Positions 1-8,617 of a stretch of 64,000 nucleotides of DNA are shown here, one piece after another; the stretch's first letter is position 1; every line of letters starts with the position of its first letter. The notes beneath the pieces are model-generated. The model did not search any database. It had not been told where the DNA came from and was given only the letters and a program-made list of their open reading frames with translations. A program made the translations under genes and the position numbers. Source of the stretch: Paenibacillus amylolyticus (GTDB lineage Bacteria; Bacillota; Bacilli; Paenibacillales; Paenibacillaceae); NCBI RefSeq assembly GCF_001570725.1, contig NZ_BCNV01000003.1, positions 62,001 to 126,000 on the forward strand. The letters are read 5' to 3'.

Positions 1-99
1 TACGAAGATAGTGTTCAAGTCGGTTATTCGAGCAAGGTTGAGGGCATTACATTCCTGCCTTCACTGTTATGGGATCTGCGTGGTGTGAAGTTCAAATAA
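1..99 (+). CDS. C-terminal end of a probable peptide ABC transporter substrate-binding protein (partial)
   Basis: Only the last 32 codons and the TAA stop are inside the window. The reading frame is open from the first base and ends in the residues SLLWDLRGVKFK. It lies directly upstream of, and on the same strand as, a nitrilase and a complete DppBCDF-like transporter that otherwise has no binding protein in the window, so this is most simply the family 5 extracellular solute-binding protein of that importer. The identity is inferred mainly from position; the visible sequence is too short for a domain call. Confidence 0.5.
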   Translation, partial: YEDSVQVGYSSKVEGITFLPSLLWDLRGVKFK

Positions 100-240
100 G
101 CTGAAGGGTGCCGTGCAGACGGCACTTTACCATATGTGAAGCAATGAATGAATGGGCGTATGAACGAAAGAAAGTACGAATCTAAGACTGAAGTGAAGAT
201 GAGGTTTTGTAAAAAACAAATTAGGAGTGTGAGTACAGCA

Positions 241-1050
241 ATGACCTTTCAACTCGTTATGGCACAGTTCGGGTCGTCCAGTACTAAACAGGAGAACCTA
301 GATAAAGCGGAAAAAGCACTAGAGGAAGCAACGCGTATTCATCACGCAGATATCGTTGTTTTCCCGGAAGCCTTCATGAGCTTCTACCAAATCGGCACGC
401 CGCGGGAACAGAAGCTGGAAGATGCAGAGCCGCTCGATGGGCATTTCGCGACAACGATGCGCGCACTTGCCAAGCAATATGGTGTCTGGGTTGTATTCGG
501 TACGCGGGAGACGACGGAGGATTCCGATGACGATCGGGTCTATAACACGGCTGTCATCATTGATTCCGATGGGGAGATTGTAAGCAGCTATCGCAAAACC
601 CATCTATACGATGCTTTCGGTGCGAAGGAATCACGTGATATTAAACCGGGCACAGCATTGTTCGAGCCAATCGATACGCCTTTTGGCAAACTGGGATTGT
701 TCGTATGTTATGAGCTGAGATTTCCGGAGATTGCTCGTTACCAAGCACTGCATGGTGCGGACATCATTCTGGTTCCATCCGGCTGGGTACGCGGACATGT
801 CAAAGAGCAACATTGGGAAACACTCGTCACTGCACGAGCATTGGAAAATACCGCATATGTCGTTGCCGTGAACCAAATCAACGAGTTTTATATCGGGCAG
901 AGCCTGATTGTTGACCCGATGGGGGTTGTCGTTGCACGTGGCGACGAGACGGAGACGTTAATTCCTTACCGCATTGACCTGGAGCGGGTTTGCGATGTTC
1001 GTGCCAAGCTCCCTTCCCATTTGCATAGACAAGCTCATTTGTACGGCTAA
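241..1050 (+). CDS. Carbon-nitrogen hydrolase (nitrilase superfamily), 269 aa
   Basis: Cytoplasmic thiol hydrolase of the nitrilase/omega-amidase superfamily, splitting a non-peptide C-N bond in an amide, nitrile or carbamoyl compound. The Glu-Lys-Cys triad is visible in order: Glu in FPEAFMSF, Lys in YRKTHLYD and the nucleophile Cys in FVCYELRFPE; length is typical of the family. ATG 241 is preferred because the product then begins directly with MTFQLVMAQF, the first beta strand of the fold, and AGGAG lies at 223-227; earlier in-frame starts at 148 and 199 have no good ribosome site. It opens a gene run with a peptide importer, a creatininase-like hydrolase and a dipeptidase, which suggests degradation of an imported amide or peptide-like nitrogen source. 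The VCYELRFPE context resembles deaminated-glutathione amidase/omega-amidase branches, but the substrate cannot be read from sequence. Confidence 0.88.
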   Translation: MTFQLVMAQFGSSSTKQENLDKAEKALEEATRIHHADIVVFPEAFMSFYQIGTPREQKLEDAEPLDGHFATTMRALAKQYGVWVVFGTRETTEDSDDDRVYNTAVIIDSDGEIVSSYRKTHLYDAFGAKESRDIKPGTALFEPIDTPFGKLGLFVCYELRFPEIARYQALHGADIILVPSGWVRGHVKEQHWETLVTARALENTAYVVAVNQINEFYIGQSLIVDPMGVVVARGDETETLIPYRIDLERVCDVRAKLPSHLHRQAHLYG

Positions 1051-1097
1051 CCGTCAGGATGGCCTGAACCGGGCAATCAGCCAGGAAGGAGCACAAC

Positions 1098-2030
1098 GTG
1101 TTTAACTATATTCTGAAACGATTGCTTCAAATGATACCTACCTTAATCGGTGTTTCTCTACTCTCGTTCGTCATCCTTCAGCTTGTTCCCGGTGATCCGG
1201 CAGAGCTTATTGCCGGGATGGATGCGAGTCCGGAGGAAGTTCAGATCATTCGGGAGCGACTGGGCACGGACAAACCGATGTATGAGCAATATGTGCAGTA
1301 CAATCTGCAATTGCTGAAAGGTGATCTTGGCACGTCGATGCGTTCGGATAATCCGGTCCTTCAGGAAATTCTGGAGCGTTTTCCGAACACGGTGATTTTG
1401 ACATTGCTTGCCACGCTTGTAACGATTGTCATTGGCTTATTCACCGGGGTGATCGCTGCAACCAAGCCAGGTAGTGCACGGGATCACGCTTCAATGGCCT
1501 TTTCGTTATTCGGTATATCGATGCCGGTGTTCTGGCTAGGTATTATTCTGATTCTTCTTTTCGCATATTATATTCCCATTCTGCCTTCTGGAGGCAGTAG
1601 CGAATTTAAGCATTTCATACTGCCTGCTCTGGTACTTGGCATATCCTCCGCTGCTGTACTTGCCCGCCTGACGCGATCCAGTATTCTTGAGGTGATCAAT
1701 CAGGATTACATTCGGACAGCCAAGGCCAAGGGAGTGCGCGAGTGGCTCATTATTTATAAGCATGCACTTAAAAATGCCTTCGTGCCTATCATTACCGTCA
1801 TTGGAATGGAAATCGGCAATCTGCTAGGTGGAGCGGTGCTGACGGAGACGGTATTTTCGATGAACGGCCTAGGCAGATATATCATTCAATCGATTCAATT
1901 CCGGGATTACTCGGCTGTACAGGGGAGCATTCTGTTTGTCGCCTTTATTTTTGTCATTATTAATCTGCTCGTAGACCTGTGTTATGCCGCGGTAGATCCG
2001 AGAATACGCTATGACCGGAAGGAGGCATAA
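1098..2030 (+). CDS. Peptide/nickel-type ABC transporter permease, DppB/OppB family, 310 aa
   Basis: First membrane subunit of an importer of the peptide/opine/nickel class. The sequence begins with the characteristic FNYILKRLLQMIPTLIGVSLL first helix, followed by the periplasmic-loop-type GDPAELIAG region and about six membrane helices; the EAA cytoplasmic loop is visible near RTAKAKGVREW. The GTG start at 1098 is set by GGAAGGA at 1084-1090 with seven bases spacing. The next permease starts two bases after the stop, indicating translational coupling. Family and role are secure; the transported ligand is not, although neighbouring dipeptidase and amidohydrolase genes point to small peptides or amide compounds. 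Confidence 0.93.
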   Translation: MFNYILKRLLQMIPTLIGVSLLSFVILQLVPGDPAELIAGMDASPEEVQIIRERLGTDKPMYEQYVQYNLQLLKGDLGTSMRSDNPVLQEILERFPNTVILTLLATLVTIVIGLFTGVIAATKPGSARDHASMAFSLFGISMPVFWLGIILILLFAYYIPILPSGGSSEFKHFILPALVLGISSAAVLARLTRSSILEVINQDYIRTAKAKGVREWLIIYKHALKNAFVPIITVIGMEIGNLLGGAVLTETVFSMNGLGRYIIQSIQFRDYSAVQGSILFVAFIFVIINLLVDLCYAAVDPRIRYDRKEA

Positions 2031-2032
2031 CC

Positions 2033-2935
2033 GTGAGTGAACCCAATGCTGTGCCCATATCCGTCCAGGTAAGTCCAGCAGCTGCACCCATCAGAAGTGG
2101 ATTGTTAAGGCAGATTCTGAAGAGGGTAGGCAGCAATAAACGCTCGATGATTGGCCTATGGATCGTCACCTTGTTTATTTTGATCGCGATTCTGGCGCCA
2201 TGGATTTCTCCGTATGATCCACTGGAACAAAATATGGATAAGCTGCTGCAATCACCATCTCTCAGTCATCCATTAGGAACCGATGAGTATGGAAGAGACA
2301 TGCTCTCGCGTATCTTTTACGGTTCACGTATTTCGTTGATGGTCGGCATAGTAGGTGTGGTTATCTCTGTCGTATTTGGCGTCGCACTCGGCACAATCGC
2401 TGGTTATTTCGGGGGCAGAATCGAAGCGCTGATTATGCGCATTACCGATATTTTTATGGCTTTCCCAGGCTTTTTGCTTGCGCTGGCCATCGTTAGTGTT
2501 CTTGGACCCGGCATGATGAATCTAATGATTGCCATCGGCATATTCTCAGTTCCGTCGTTCACCTGGATCTCCCGCAGTGCGGTGCTCTCTATTAAGAGCA
2601 AAGAGTATATTGAAGCATCGAGATCCATGGGAGCGAAGCATAGCCGAATTATTTTCAAACATATTATTCCGAACAGTATCGCTCCAATCATCGTGCTCTC
2701 CACGTTGCGGGTTGCAACAGCCATCCTGTCCGCATCGGGACTGAGCTTTCTGGGGATGGGGGCTCAACCGCCTTCACCGGAGTGGGGGACCATGCTGAGT
2801 ACGGGCCGGGAATTCCTGCGAGCTGCACCTCATATCTCTATCGTGCCAGGTGTGGCGATTATGCTTGTTGTTCTGGGCTTCAATATGCTGGGGGATGGAC
2901 TGCGCGATGCGCTTGATCCCAAGATGAAGGTATAG
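2033..2935 (+). CDS. Peptide/nickel-type ABC transporter permease, DppC/OppC family, 300 aa
   Basis: Second membrane subunit of the importer. After a cytoplasmic N-terminal tail of about 35 residues comes the first helix and the family-typical LAPWISPYDPLEQN and HPLGTDEYGRDMLSRIFYG segments, then five more helices with the EAA loop around EASRSMGAKH. It ends with the usual GDGLRDALDPKMK signature of DppC proteins. GTG 2033 follows AAGGAGG and is only two bases after the DppB stop. The heterodimer with the preceding gene forms the membrane channel energised by the two ATPases downstream. Confidence 0.93.
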   Translation: MSEPNAVPISVQVSPAAAPIRSGLLRQILKRVGSNKRSMIGLWIVTLFILIAILAPWISPYDPLEQNMDKLLQSPSLSHPLGTDEYGRDMLSRIFYGSRISLMVGIVGVVISVVFGVALGTIAGYFGGRIEALIMRITDIFMAFPGFLLALAIVSVLGPGMMNLMIAIGIFSVPSFTWISRSAVLSIKSKEYIEASRSMGAKHSRIIFKHIIPNSIAPIIVLSTLRVATAILSASGLSFLGMGAQPPSPEWGTMLSTGREFLRAAPHISIVPGVAIMLVVLGFNMLGDGLRDALDPKMKV

Positions 2936-3014
2936 TTTGCTCCGCTTCACGAGGAATGGCAGCAGACAACAAGAGCGCAGCTTACTGTACCGGAAATGAC
3001 AAGGAGGGCTCGCG

Positions 3015-3992
3015 TTGAAACGCAAATTACTTGAAATGAAGGCACTCAAGACGTATTTTCACACAAGCGAGGGTGTCATTCCTGCAGTAGACGGTGTCGA
3101 TATTACGATCTATGAAGGGGAGACGGTTGGTATTGTTGGTGAGTCTGGTTCTGGCAAAAGTGTTACCTCGTTAACCGCCATGCGATTAACGCAAGGAAAG
3201 GTTGAAGGCTCCGTTACCTTCGATGGCAAAGACATTCTTGCCCTCTCCGAGAAGGAGATGCGAACGGTAAGAGGTAACGAAATGGCGATGATCTTCCAGG
3301 AGCCGATGACTTCGCTCAATCCGGTGTTCACGATTGGTGACCAGATTCGGGAAGCGATCCGCAATCATCGGAAAGTCAGTCGATCCGAGACCAAAGAGAG
3401 AGCGATCGAATTGTTGCGGCTTGTCGGTATTCCACGCCCTGAGCAGATTCTGTATGAATACCCACATCGCTTGTCTGGTGGCATGAGGCAGAGGGTTATG
3501 ATTGCCATGGCAATGGCCTGTAGTCCGAAGTTGCTCATTGCCGATGAGCCAACTACCGCGCTGGACGTTACCATTCAAGCGCAAATTTTGGAGCTTATGC
3601 AGCAGCTGAAGGCTAGCGAAGGGACTTCCATTTTGCTAATTACCCATGACCTCGGCGTTGTTGCGGAGATGTGTGACCGTGTAGCCGTGATGTATGGCGG
3701 TCAGATTGTTGAAGAGTGCGATGTACTGACACTATTTACGAATCCGAAGCATCCCTATACACAGGGGCTGATCAAATCGATGCCAACACTCGACACCAAT
3801 GAACGCAGGCTCTATTCCATTAAAGGTAGCGTTCCCCCGCCTGGCAGTTTGAGACAAGGCTGTCGTTTCAGCCCCCGCTGTGAATATGCGCAAGATATTT
3901 GTCATGAACGGCTGCCACAGCTGGAGACGGTAGAGGTCGGACACACAGTCAGATGCTGGCTTCATGCAGATGCGAAGGAGGCGATTCTATGA
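3015..3992 (+). CDS. Peptide ABC transporter ATP-binding protein, DppD/OppD family, 325 aa
   Basis: Cytoplasmic ATPase subunit of the importer. Walker A is GESGSGKS (about residues 40-47), the Q-loop follows in IFQEPMTSLNP, the ABC signature is LSGGMRQR and Walker B is LLIADEPTTALD. The C-terminal oligopeptide extension contains the Cys cluster C-x6-C-x6-C-x26-C type seen in DppD/DppF proteins that carry an iron-sulfur cluster (GCRFSPRCEYAQDIC). The start is TTG 3015 with AAGGAGGG just upstream at about 3001-3008. Its stop overlaps the next start as ATGA, so the two ATPases are coupled and probably made in equal amounts. Confidence 0.93.
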   Translation: MKRKLLEMKALKTYFHTSEGVIPAVDGVDITIYEGETVGIVGESGSGKSVTSLTAMRLTQGKVEGSVTFDGKDILALSEKEMRTVRGNEMAMIFQEPMTSLNPVFTIGDQIREAIRNHRKVSRSETKERAIELLRLVGIPRPEQILYEYPHRLSGGMRQRVMIAMAMACSPKLLIADEPTTALDVTIQAQILELMQQLKASEGTSILLITHDLGVVAEMCDRVAVMYGGQIVEECDVLTLFTNPKHPYTQGLIKSMPTLDTNERRLYSIKGSVPPPGSLRQGCRFSPRCEYAQDICHERLPQLETVEVGHTVRCWLHADAKEAIL

Positions 3993-4960
3993 ATGAGCCG
4001 CTGCTTGAGGTGAACAATCTGAAGAAGTATTTTCCGATCAAGAAAGGCGTTTTTAATCGTACGGTGGGACAAGTGAAGGCCGTAGACGGCCTGAAGTTTA
4101 CGATCTATAAAGGGGAGACACTGGGGCTCGTTGGAGAGAGTGGATGCGGCAAATCAACAACAGGTCGGACATTACTACAGCTTCTTCGTCCAACAGAAGG
4201 TGAAATTATCTATGAGGGACGAAACATGGTTGGACTGCCGCCAGAAGAGCTACGCAAAATGCGAAAAGATATGCAGATGGTATTTCAGGACCCGTACGCC
4301 TCCCTCGATCCCCGCATGACTGTAGGCGAGCTCATCGCTGAGCCTCTTGATATCCACCAGACAGCAACCGGTAAAGAACGAGCCAGGCGTGTAGATGAGT
4401 TGTTGGAAATTGTCGGCTTAAGCAGCCGTCATGCAGACCGCTATGGTCATGAGTTTAGTGGGGGACAGCGGCAGCGGATTGGTATTGCCAGGGCACTTGC
4501 TTTGAATCCGAAGCTCATCGTTGCCGACGAGCCTGTATCCGCGCTGGATGTTTCCATTCAATCACAGATTATTAATCTGCTTCAGGATTTGCAGGAGCAA
4601 TTCAAGCTGACCTACTTGTTCATCGCCCATGATCTAAGCGTGGTTAAACATATTAGCAGTCGTATTGGTGTGATGTATCTGGGTGGCATCGTTGAGCTTG
4701 CGGATAAAAAAGACTTATTCGAAGCACCATTGCATCCCTATACACAGGCGTTATTGTCGGCAGTACCTAGTCCGAACCCGCTGATCAAGAAGGAGCGAAT
4801 TGTGCTACAAGGGGATGTGCCCAGTCCAGCCAATCCGCCTTCCGGGTGCAGTTTTCATACGCGTTGTCACGCTTGTATGGATATTTGCCGGACGGATAAG
4901 CCGGAGTTGCAGGATGTGGGAGGTCGTTACGTCGCCTGTCATCTGTATGCCGAGGTTTAA
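3989..4960 (+). CDS. Peptide ABC transporter ATP-binding protein, DppF/OppF family, 323 aa
   Basis: Second ATPase of the importer. Walker A GESGCGKS, the QDPYASLDPRMTVGELI stretch typical of DppF, signature FSGGQRQR and Walker B LIVADEPVSALD are all intact, and the C-terminal extension again has a Cys cluster (GCSFHTRCHACMDIC). The true start is ATG 3989, overlapping the DppD stop as ATGA, with AAGGAGG at about 3975; the longer frame from 3953 lies inside the upstream gene. Completes a full BCDF transporter whose binding protein is probably the partial gene at the left edge. Confidence 0.93.
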   Translation: MNEPLLEVNNLKKYFPIKKGVFNRTVGQVKAVDGLKFTIYKGETLGLVGESGCGKSTTGRTLLQLLRPTEGEIIYEGRNMVGLPPEELRKMRKDMQMVFQDPYASLDPRMTVGELIAEPLDIHQTATGKERARRVDELLEIVGLSSRHADRYGHEFSGGQRQRIGIARALALNPKLIVADEPVSALDVSIQSQIINLLQDLQEQFKLTYLFIAHDLSVVKHISSRIGVMYLGGIVELADKKDLFEAPLHPYTQALLSAVPSPNPLIKKERIVLQGDVPSPANPPSGCSFHTRCHACMDICRTDKPELQDVGGRYVACHLYAEV

Positions 4961-5013
4961 ACGAAGCATTCTAATTATTTTTTCACATAACTATACCGAC
5001 AGGAGAGATCACG

Positions 5014-5757
5014 ATGACACAGAGCCGTAAACTTAGAGAGATTAGCTGGACGGTGTTCGAGGAATATAAGAAGCAAACGGAGCTTGTGATTATCCCCGTA
5101 GGCGCAATCGAGGTATATGGTCCTCATCTGCCCCTTGGCTCGGATGGTCTGCTTGCGGATCGGTTAGCCGAGTTGGTAGCCGAACGTGTCGGTGCGGTTA
5201 TTGGACCAACGGTGGAAGCTGGTGATTCCAATGTCCTGAATGATTTTCCCGGAACCATTACAATTCGTCCGGAAAGTCTGAAGGCGTATCTTGGCGATAT
5301 TGTACATAGTGTGATTACATGGGGGTTCAAACGTATCCTTTTTATCAATGGTCATGCCGGTAATGTCCCGGTGATTAATCAGATTGTTCATCAGCTTCGG
5401 GAACAGCATGGTGACGTGCAAGCCGCGCAGATTGATTGCTGGCGATTCATCAAAGCACAAGATCATGGCATATCCGAATCCGGCAAATGGGCTAACGGTC
5501 ACGCGGCGGAGATTGGCACCTCGGTACTGCTGCATCTGCACCCTGAGCTCGTAAATCAGGATAAGATCGCAGATGAAGTACCTTCCTATGAAGATTCTTT
5601 TCCGGAAATCGTGAAATATGGCCGCCTGTCGTCCATCTCCAAGTCGGGTGTGGTCGGTTCTCCGTCATTCGCTACCAAGGAAAAAGGTGAGGCATTAGTT
5701 CAGCAATCGGTGGATCGCATTGTTCAATTTCTTCATGAGGTCTGGGACATCAAATGA
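5014..5757 (+). CDS. Creatininase-family metal-dependent amidohydrolase, 247 aa
   Basis: Member of the creatininase family, binuclear-metal enzymes that hydrolyse cyclic amides or formamide-type bonds. The hallmark region reads PVGAIEVYGPHLPLGSDG; the second metal region is seen in INGHAGN and NGHAAEIGTS. In the reference creatininase the first block is E-x-H-G-P-H and its His is a metal ligand; here that His is Tyr (E-V-Y-G-P-H), so metal binding may differ. ATG 5014 follows AGGAGAG (5001-5007). It is 53 bases after the DppF-like gene and is probably co-transcribed. Role in the breakdown of the imported compound is inferred from context only. Confidence 0.85.
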   Translation: MTQSRKLREISWTVFEEYKKQTELVIIPVGAIEVYGPHLPLGSDGLLADRLAELVAERVGAVIGPTVEAGDSNVLNDFPGTITIRPESLKAYLGDIVHSVITWGFKRILFINGHAGNVPVINQIVHQLREQHGDVQAAQIDCWRFIKAQDHGISESGKWANGHAAEIGTSVLLHLHPELVNQDKIADEVPSYEDSFPEIVKYGRLSSISKSGVVGSPSFATKEKGEALVQQSVDRIVQFLHEVWDIK

Positions 5758-5834
5758 TGAAGGGCTGGAAGATCAGATGATGAGGTATGGAGGGTAATAA
5801 CACATTATCATGAGTTTCGAGAGGAGCATAATCT

Positions 5835-6770
5835 GTGCACATTATAGATCTGCATTGTGATTCGCTGTTTAGAATATGGCTTGCCAAGGGTCAACTCTCC
5901 TTCCATGACGCACCTGAGCTGGAGACCAGCAAACAACGCCTGATCGAAGGTGGGGTTAAGGTGCAGGGATTCGCAGTATTCGTGCCTCCCAATCTGAATG
6001 ATACGGAGAAGTTTCAATCTGCGCTGGATCAGATCCACTATTTTTATGAGGAAGTGTTGGAGAAAAATCAGGACATCAAACACATCACCCGTTGGAGTGA
6101 TATTGAGCAGTTGCAGGAGCATGAGATCGGTGCCTTTCTTACGCTGGAAGGAGTTGATCCTATCGGGAATGACCTCCATAAGCTAAGCATTCTGTATCGC
6201 CTTGGAGTCCGCTCGGTCGGCTTGACCTGGAACTATGCTAATCTCGCTGCGGATGGGGCTTTGGAGCCTAGAGGGGCGGGGCTGTCCGCATTTGGATGTA
6301 ATATCATTGAGTTTAACAATAAGCATAAAATCCTGACGGATGTCAGTCATTTGAACGAACGCGGTTTTTGGGACACCCTCGACATTGCCGATTATCTGAT
6401 CGCGAGTCATTCCAATGCAAAAGCGGTATATGATCACCCTCGGAGCCTTAGCGACGAACAGGCCAAGGCACTCTTTGCCAAAGATGCTACGATACATGTG
6501 GTCTATTTCCCTGAGTTTATCAAATCTGCTGCAGAGGGTAACGCTACGATCGCTGATCTGATCAAGCATATTGATCATTTTTGCTCTCTTGGAGGAGTAA
6601 GCAACATTGGTCTGGGTTCTGATTTTGACGGAATCACCAGCCATGTTGAACAGCTCGAACATGCTGCCCAAAGCCAAAATCTGATTAATGAGTTGCTTAA
6701 ACAATATTCGGAAGAGCAGGTGCGGGGCTTTGCCTACAATAACTTCCTACGGCGTGTAAATTCGCTATAG
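5835..6770 (+). CDS. Membrane dipeptidase-family protein (peptidase M19), 311 aa
   Basis: Zinc dipeptidase of the renal dipeptidase (M19) amidohydrolase family, which cleaves dipeptides including those with a D-residue on the C-side. The HxD metal motif is at the very N-terminus (DLHCDSLFRIW), the bridging acid is in LTLEGVDPIG, the metal His residues in DVSHLNERGF and IASHSNAKAVYDHPR, and the catalytic Asp in GLGSDFDGI. GTG 5835 is fixed by GAGGAG at 5820-5825 and by the family start just before the HxD motif. No signal peptide, so it acts in the cytoplasm on imported peptides. It ends the gene run that begins with the binding protein. Confidence 0.9.
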   Translation: MHIIDLHCDSLFRIWLAKGQLSFHDAPELETSKQRLIEGGVKVQGFAVFVPPNLNDTEKFQSALDQIHYFYEEVLEKNQDIKHITRWSDIEQLQEHEIGAFLTLEGVDPIGNDLHKLSILYRLGVRSVGLTWNYANLAADGALEPRGAGLSAFGCNIIEFNNKHKILTDVSHLNERGFWDTLDIADYLIASHSNAKAVYDHPRSLSDEQAKALFAKDATIHVVYFPEFIKSAAEGNATIADLIKHIDHFCSLGGVSNIGLGSDFDGITSHVEQLEHAAQSQNLINELLKQYSEEQVRGFAYNNFLRRVNSL

Positions 6771-6849
6771 CTTGAGATGAAGCTGTGGCGGGAGATTAAT
6801 GGACGTCCTCTACGCCTGCATAGACTAGTCTTTCAGGGAGAAAGGGTGT

Positions 6850-7416
6850 TCATTTTACCGCTAACGCAGGCAGGCTCAGATGGAGTTCCAGCAATGCGAT
6901 TAACTGGTCAACCACCTCTTCCGCAGGATAAGGCATGGCATTCATAATCCACCATTCCACCAGGCCAACGGCAGCAGAAGCAAGAAACTGTGTCGTTATC
7001 TCTTTATTCATGCCTCCTTGGACGCCGCATGCATTCATTTGTTCCTCAACGCCCTGAATCATAAGCGTCATCAGCTTTGCTCGGAATGCAGGAATCCCTT
7101 CTTTGGTTAGAAGCGTGGTATAGATGGCTGCATGTTCTTCGAGATGGCGGAAGGTGCGGAGCAGGGCGTCCTTCGCAGTTAGCGGAGTCTGAACATGATC
7201 ATTCATGCAGGCTTCTACTAATTGTTGCAGATAGGTTTCAATGCATCGGTCCAGCAGATCAAACTTGTCTGTATAATGCAAATAGATCGTTCCCCGGTTA
7301 ACATTCGCTCGATCGGCAATGTCATTGATGGTCATTTGCTCGAAATCCCTTTCTGCCAGCAATCCCACAAAAGCCTCCATAATGGCCTTTCTTGTTTTTA
7401 GCACGCGTCTGTCCAT
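6850..7416 (-). CDS. TetR/AcrR-family transcriptional regulator, 188 aa
   Basis: One-component repressor. The N-terminal helix-turn-helix (about residues 10-58) is typical: TRKAIMEAFVGLLAERDFEQM, then TINDIADRANVNRGTIYLHYTDKFDLL; the remainder is the all-helical ligand/dimer domain. It is divergent from the ketopantoate-reductase-like gene with about 200 bases between them that hold inverted repeats suitable as operators, so it most likely controls that gene and itself. The stop lies close to the 3' end of the dipeptidase gene; the two transcripts converge. The ligand is unknown. Confidence 0.92.
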   Translation of the reverse strand: MDRRVLKTRKAIMEAFVGLLAERDFEQMTINDIADRANVNRGTIYLHYTDKFDLLDRCIETYLQQLVEACMNDHVQTPLTAKDALLRTFRHLEEHAAIYTTLLTKEGIPAFRAKLMTLMIQGVEEQMNACGVQGGMNKEITTQFLASAAVGLVEWWIMNAMPYPAEEVVDQLIALLELHLSLPALAVK

Positions 7417-7487
7417 GGCGTCCTCCTTTAATATTTTATATCTCTGCTATTTCTCAAATTTTTTATGATTATCAACAATAATGAGTA

Positions 7488-7509
7488 TTTCGTTGATTAT
7501 TGAACGAAA
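7488..7509. promoter_or_regulatory. Inverted repeat, candidate TetR-family operator
   Basis: Seven-base arms TTTCGTT (7488-7494) and AACGAAA (7503-7509) separated by eight bases, in the divergent intergenic region between the TetR gene and the reductase gene. Size and position fit a TetR-family dimer site. Not a terminator, as no T-run follows. Confidence 0.4.
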
Positions 7510-7555
7510 GCGGATATTTTAGCGATTGAAGCACGCCAGTTGCTTTGATACTCTT

Positions 7556-7599
7556 ATTTTATCAACAAATGTTCATAAAGCAACGGATATTGATAAAAT
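7556..7599. promoter_or_regulatory. Second inverted repeat upstream of the reductase gene
   Basis: Ten-base arms ATTTTATCAA (7556-7565) and TTGATAAAAT (7590-7599) with 24 bases between. The motif TATCAACAA also occurs at about 7470-7479, so the same sequence word is present three times (one reversed) in this 200-base region. This repetition is what a repressor binding several half-sites would leave. It ends about 20 bases before the reductase start. Confidence 0.35.
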
Positions 7600-7619
7600 A
7601 TGAAATAGAGGGATAGACA

Positions 7620-8546
7620 ATGAAGATATTAGTGTATGGTGCAGGTGTTTTGGGCAGTCAACTGGCGCAAGTTCTGGTGCGTGGTGGCAATGATGTCACT
7701 ATTCTGGCTAGAGGGAAGCGGGCAGAGGAGCTGGAGAAGGATGGAATCGTTATCCGGCATGTTTTCCAATTCAAAACGACAGTTGATCCGGTTCGGGTAG
7801 TCAGAACGTTGGAGGCAAATGACCAATATGATCTGATTTTTGTTGTCATGAAATACAACGATTTTCCTTCCGTGTTACCTATTCTGGCAGAGAATCAGAG
7901 CAACAATATTGTGATCGTGGGAAACAACGCAGATGCACGAAGTATGCAGACCTATCTGGAAGAGCATAGTCCGAGGGAAAAACAGGTCGCGTTCGGATTC
8001 CATGTAAGTGGAGGTAGGCGTGACAAGGACCGCATGTTATCCATCGGTGGAGGGAGCGCACAAATGGTGATCGGCAGTCTGGACGGTGAGATAGGCTTCA
8101 AACCTTTGCTGGATCAAGCTTTCCAACGTGTGAAATACAAGCTAAATTATTTAAGCGATATTGATGCCTGGCTGAAAAGCCATATCATCCCCATTCTAAT
8201 GCTTAATGCAGTGAGTTTTAATGAGCAGTATGAGTTAAAAAAACTGGATGGCAACAAGCGGCAACTTGTGCATATGATTGAGGCGATGGATGAGGGTATC
8301 AGTGTACTGGAGGCTATGGGTATATCGGTTATACCAGAGATTCAAGGCAGATTGATTCGTAAACATAAACGCATGTTGTATCTATTATTGAAAATCTATA
8401 GCCTTCTTCCGATGCATAAACTTTTAGCTGGTGTTTTTGGTGAAATCGAAGCGTTAAGTGACGCATTCACGAATTGGAAAAAGACAACAGGCACCCCGAC
8501 TCCCCATTGGGATGTATTGAAAAGAGATTTTACTCGCCTTAAATGA
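7620..8546 (+). CDS. Ketopantoate reductase-like NAD(P)-dependent oxidoreductase (PanE/ApbA family), 308 aa
   Basis: Rossmann-fold oxidoreductase starting at the nucleotide-binding glycine motif KILVYGAGVLGSQLA (G7-x-G9-x2-G12). The C-terminal helical domain is present but the classical ketopantoate reductase catalytic Lys/Asn/Glu context is not obvious, so an alternative 2-oxoacid or other substrate is possible. ATG 7620 follows GAGGGA (7608-7613). Divergence from a TetR gene, rather than clustering with pantothenate genes, argues against a housekeeping panE role and for an inducible reductase, for example in detoxification. Confidence 0.78.
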   Translation: MKILVYGAGVLGSQLAQVLVRGGNDVTILARGKRAEELEKDGIVIRHVFQFKTTVDPVRVVRTLEANDQYDLIFVVMKYNDFPSVLPILAENQSNNIVIVGNNADARSMQTYLEEHSPREKQVAFGFHVSGGRRDKDRMLSIGGGSAQMVIGSLDGEIGFKPLLDQAFQRVKYKLNYLSDIDAWLKSHIIPILMLNAVSFNEQYELKKLDGNKRQLVHMIEAMDEGISVLEAMGISVIPEIQGRLIRKHKRMLYLLLKIYSLLPMHKLLAGVFGEIEALSDAFTNWKKTTGTPTPHWDVLKRDFTRLK

Positions 8547-8617
8547 AATGTTGCTCATTGCCCCAATACCGACTACAATAAAACCAACTAATAAAATGGG
8601 GATAAGGAGATATGCAA

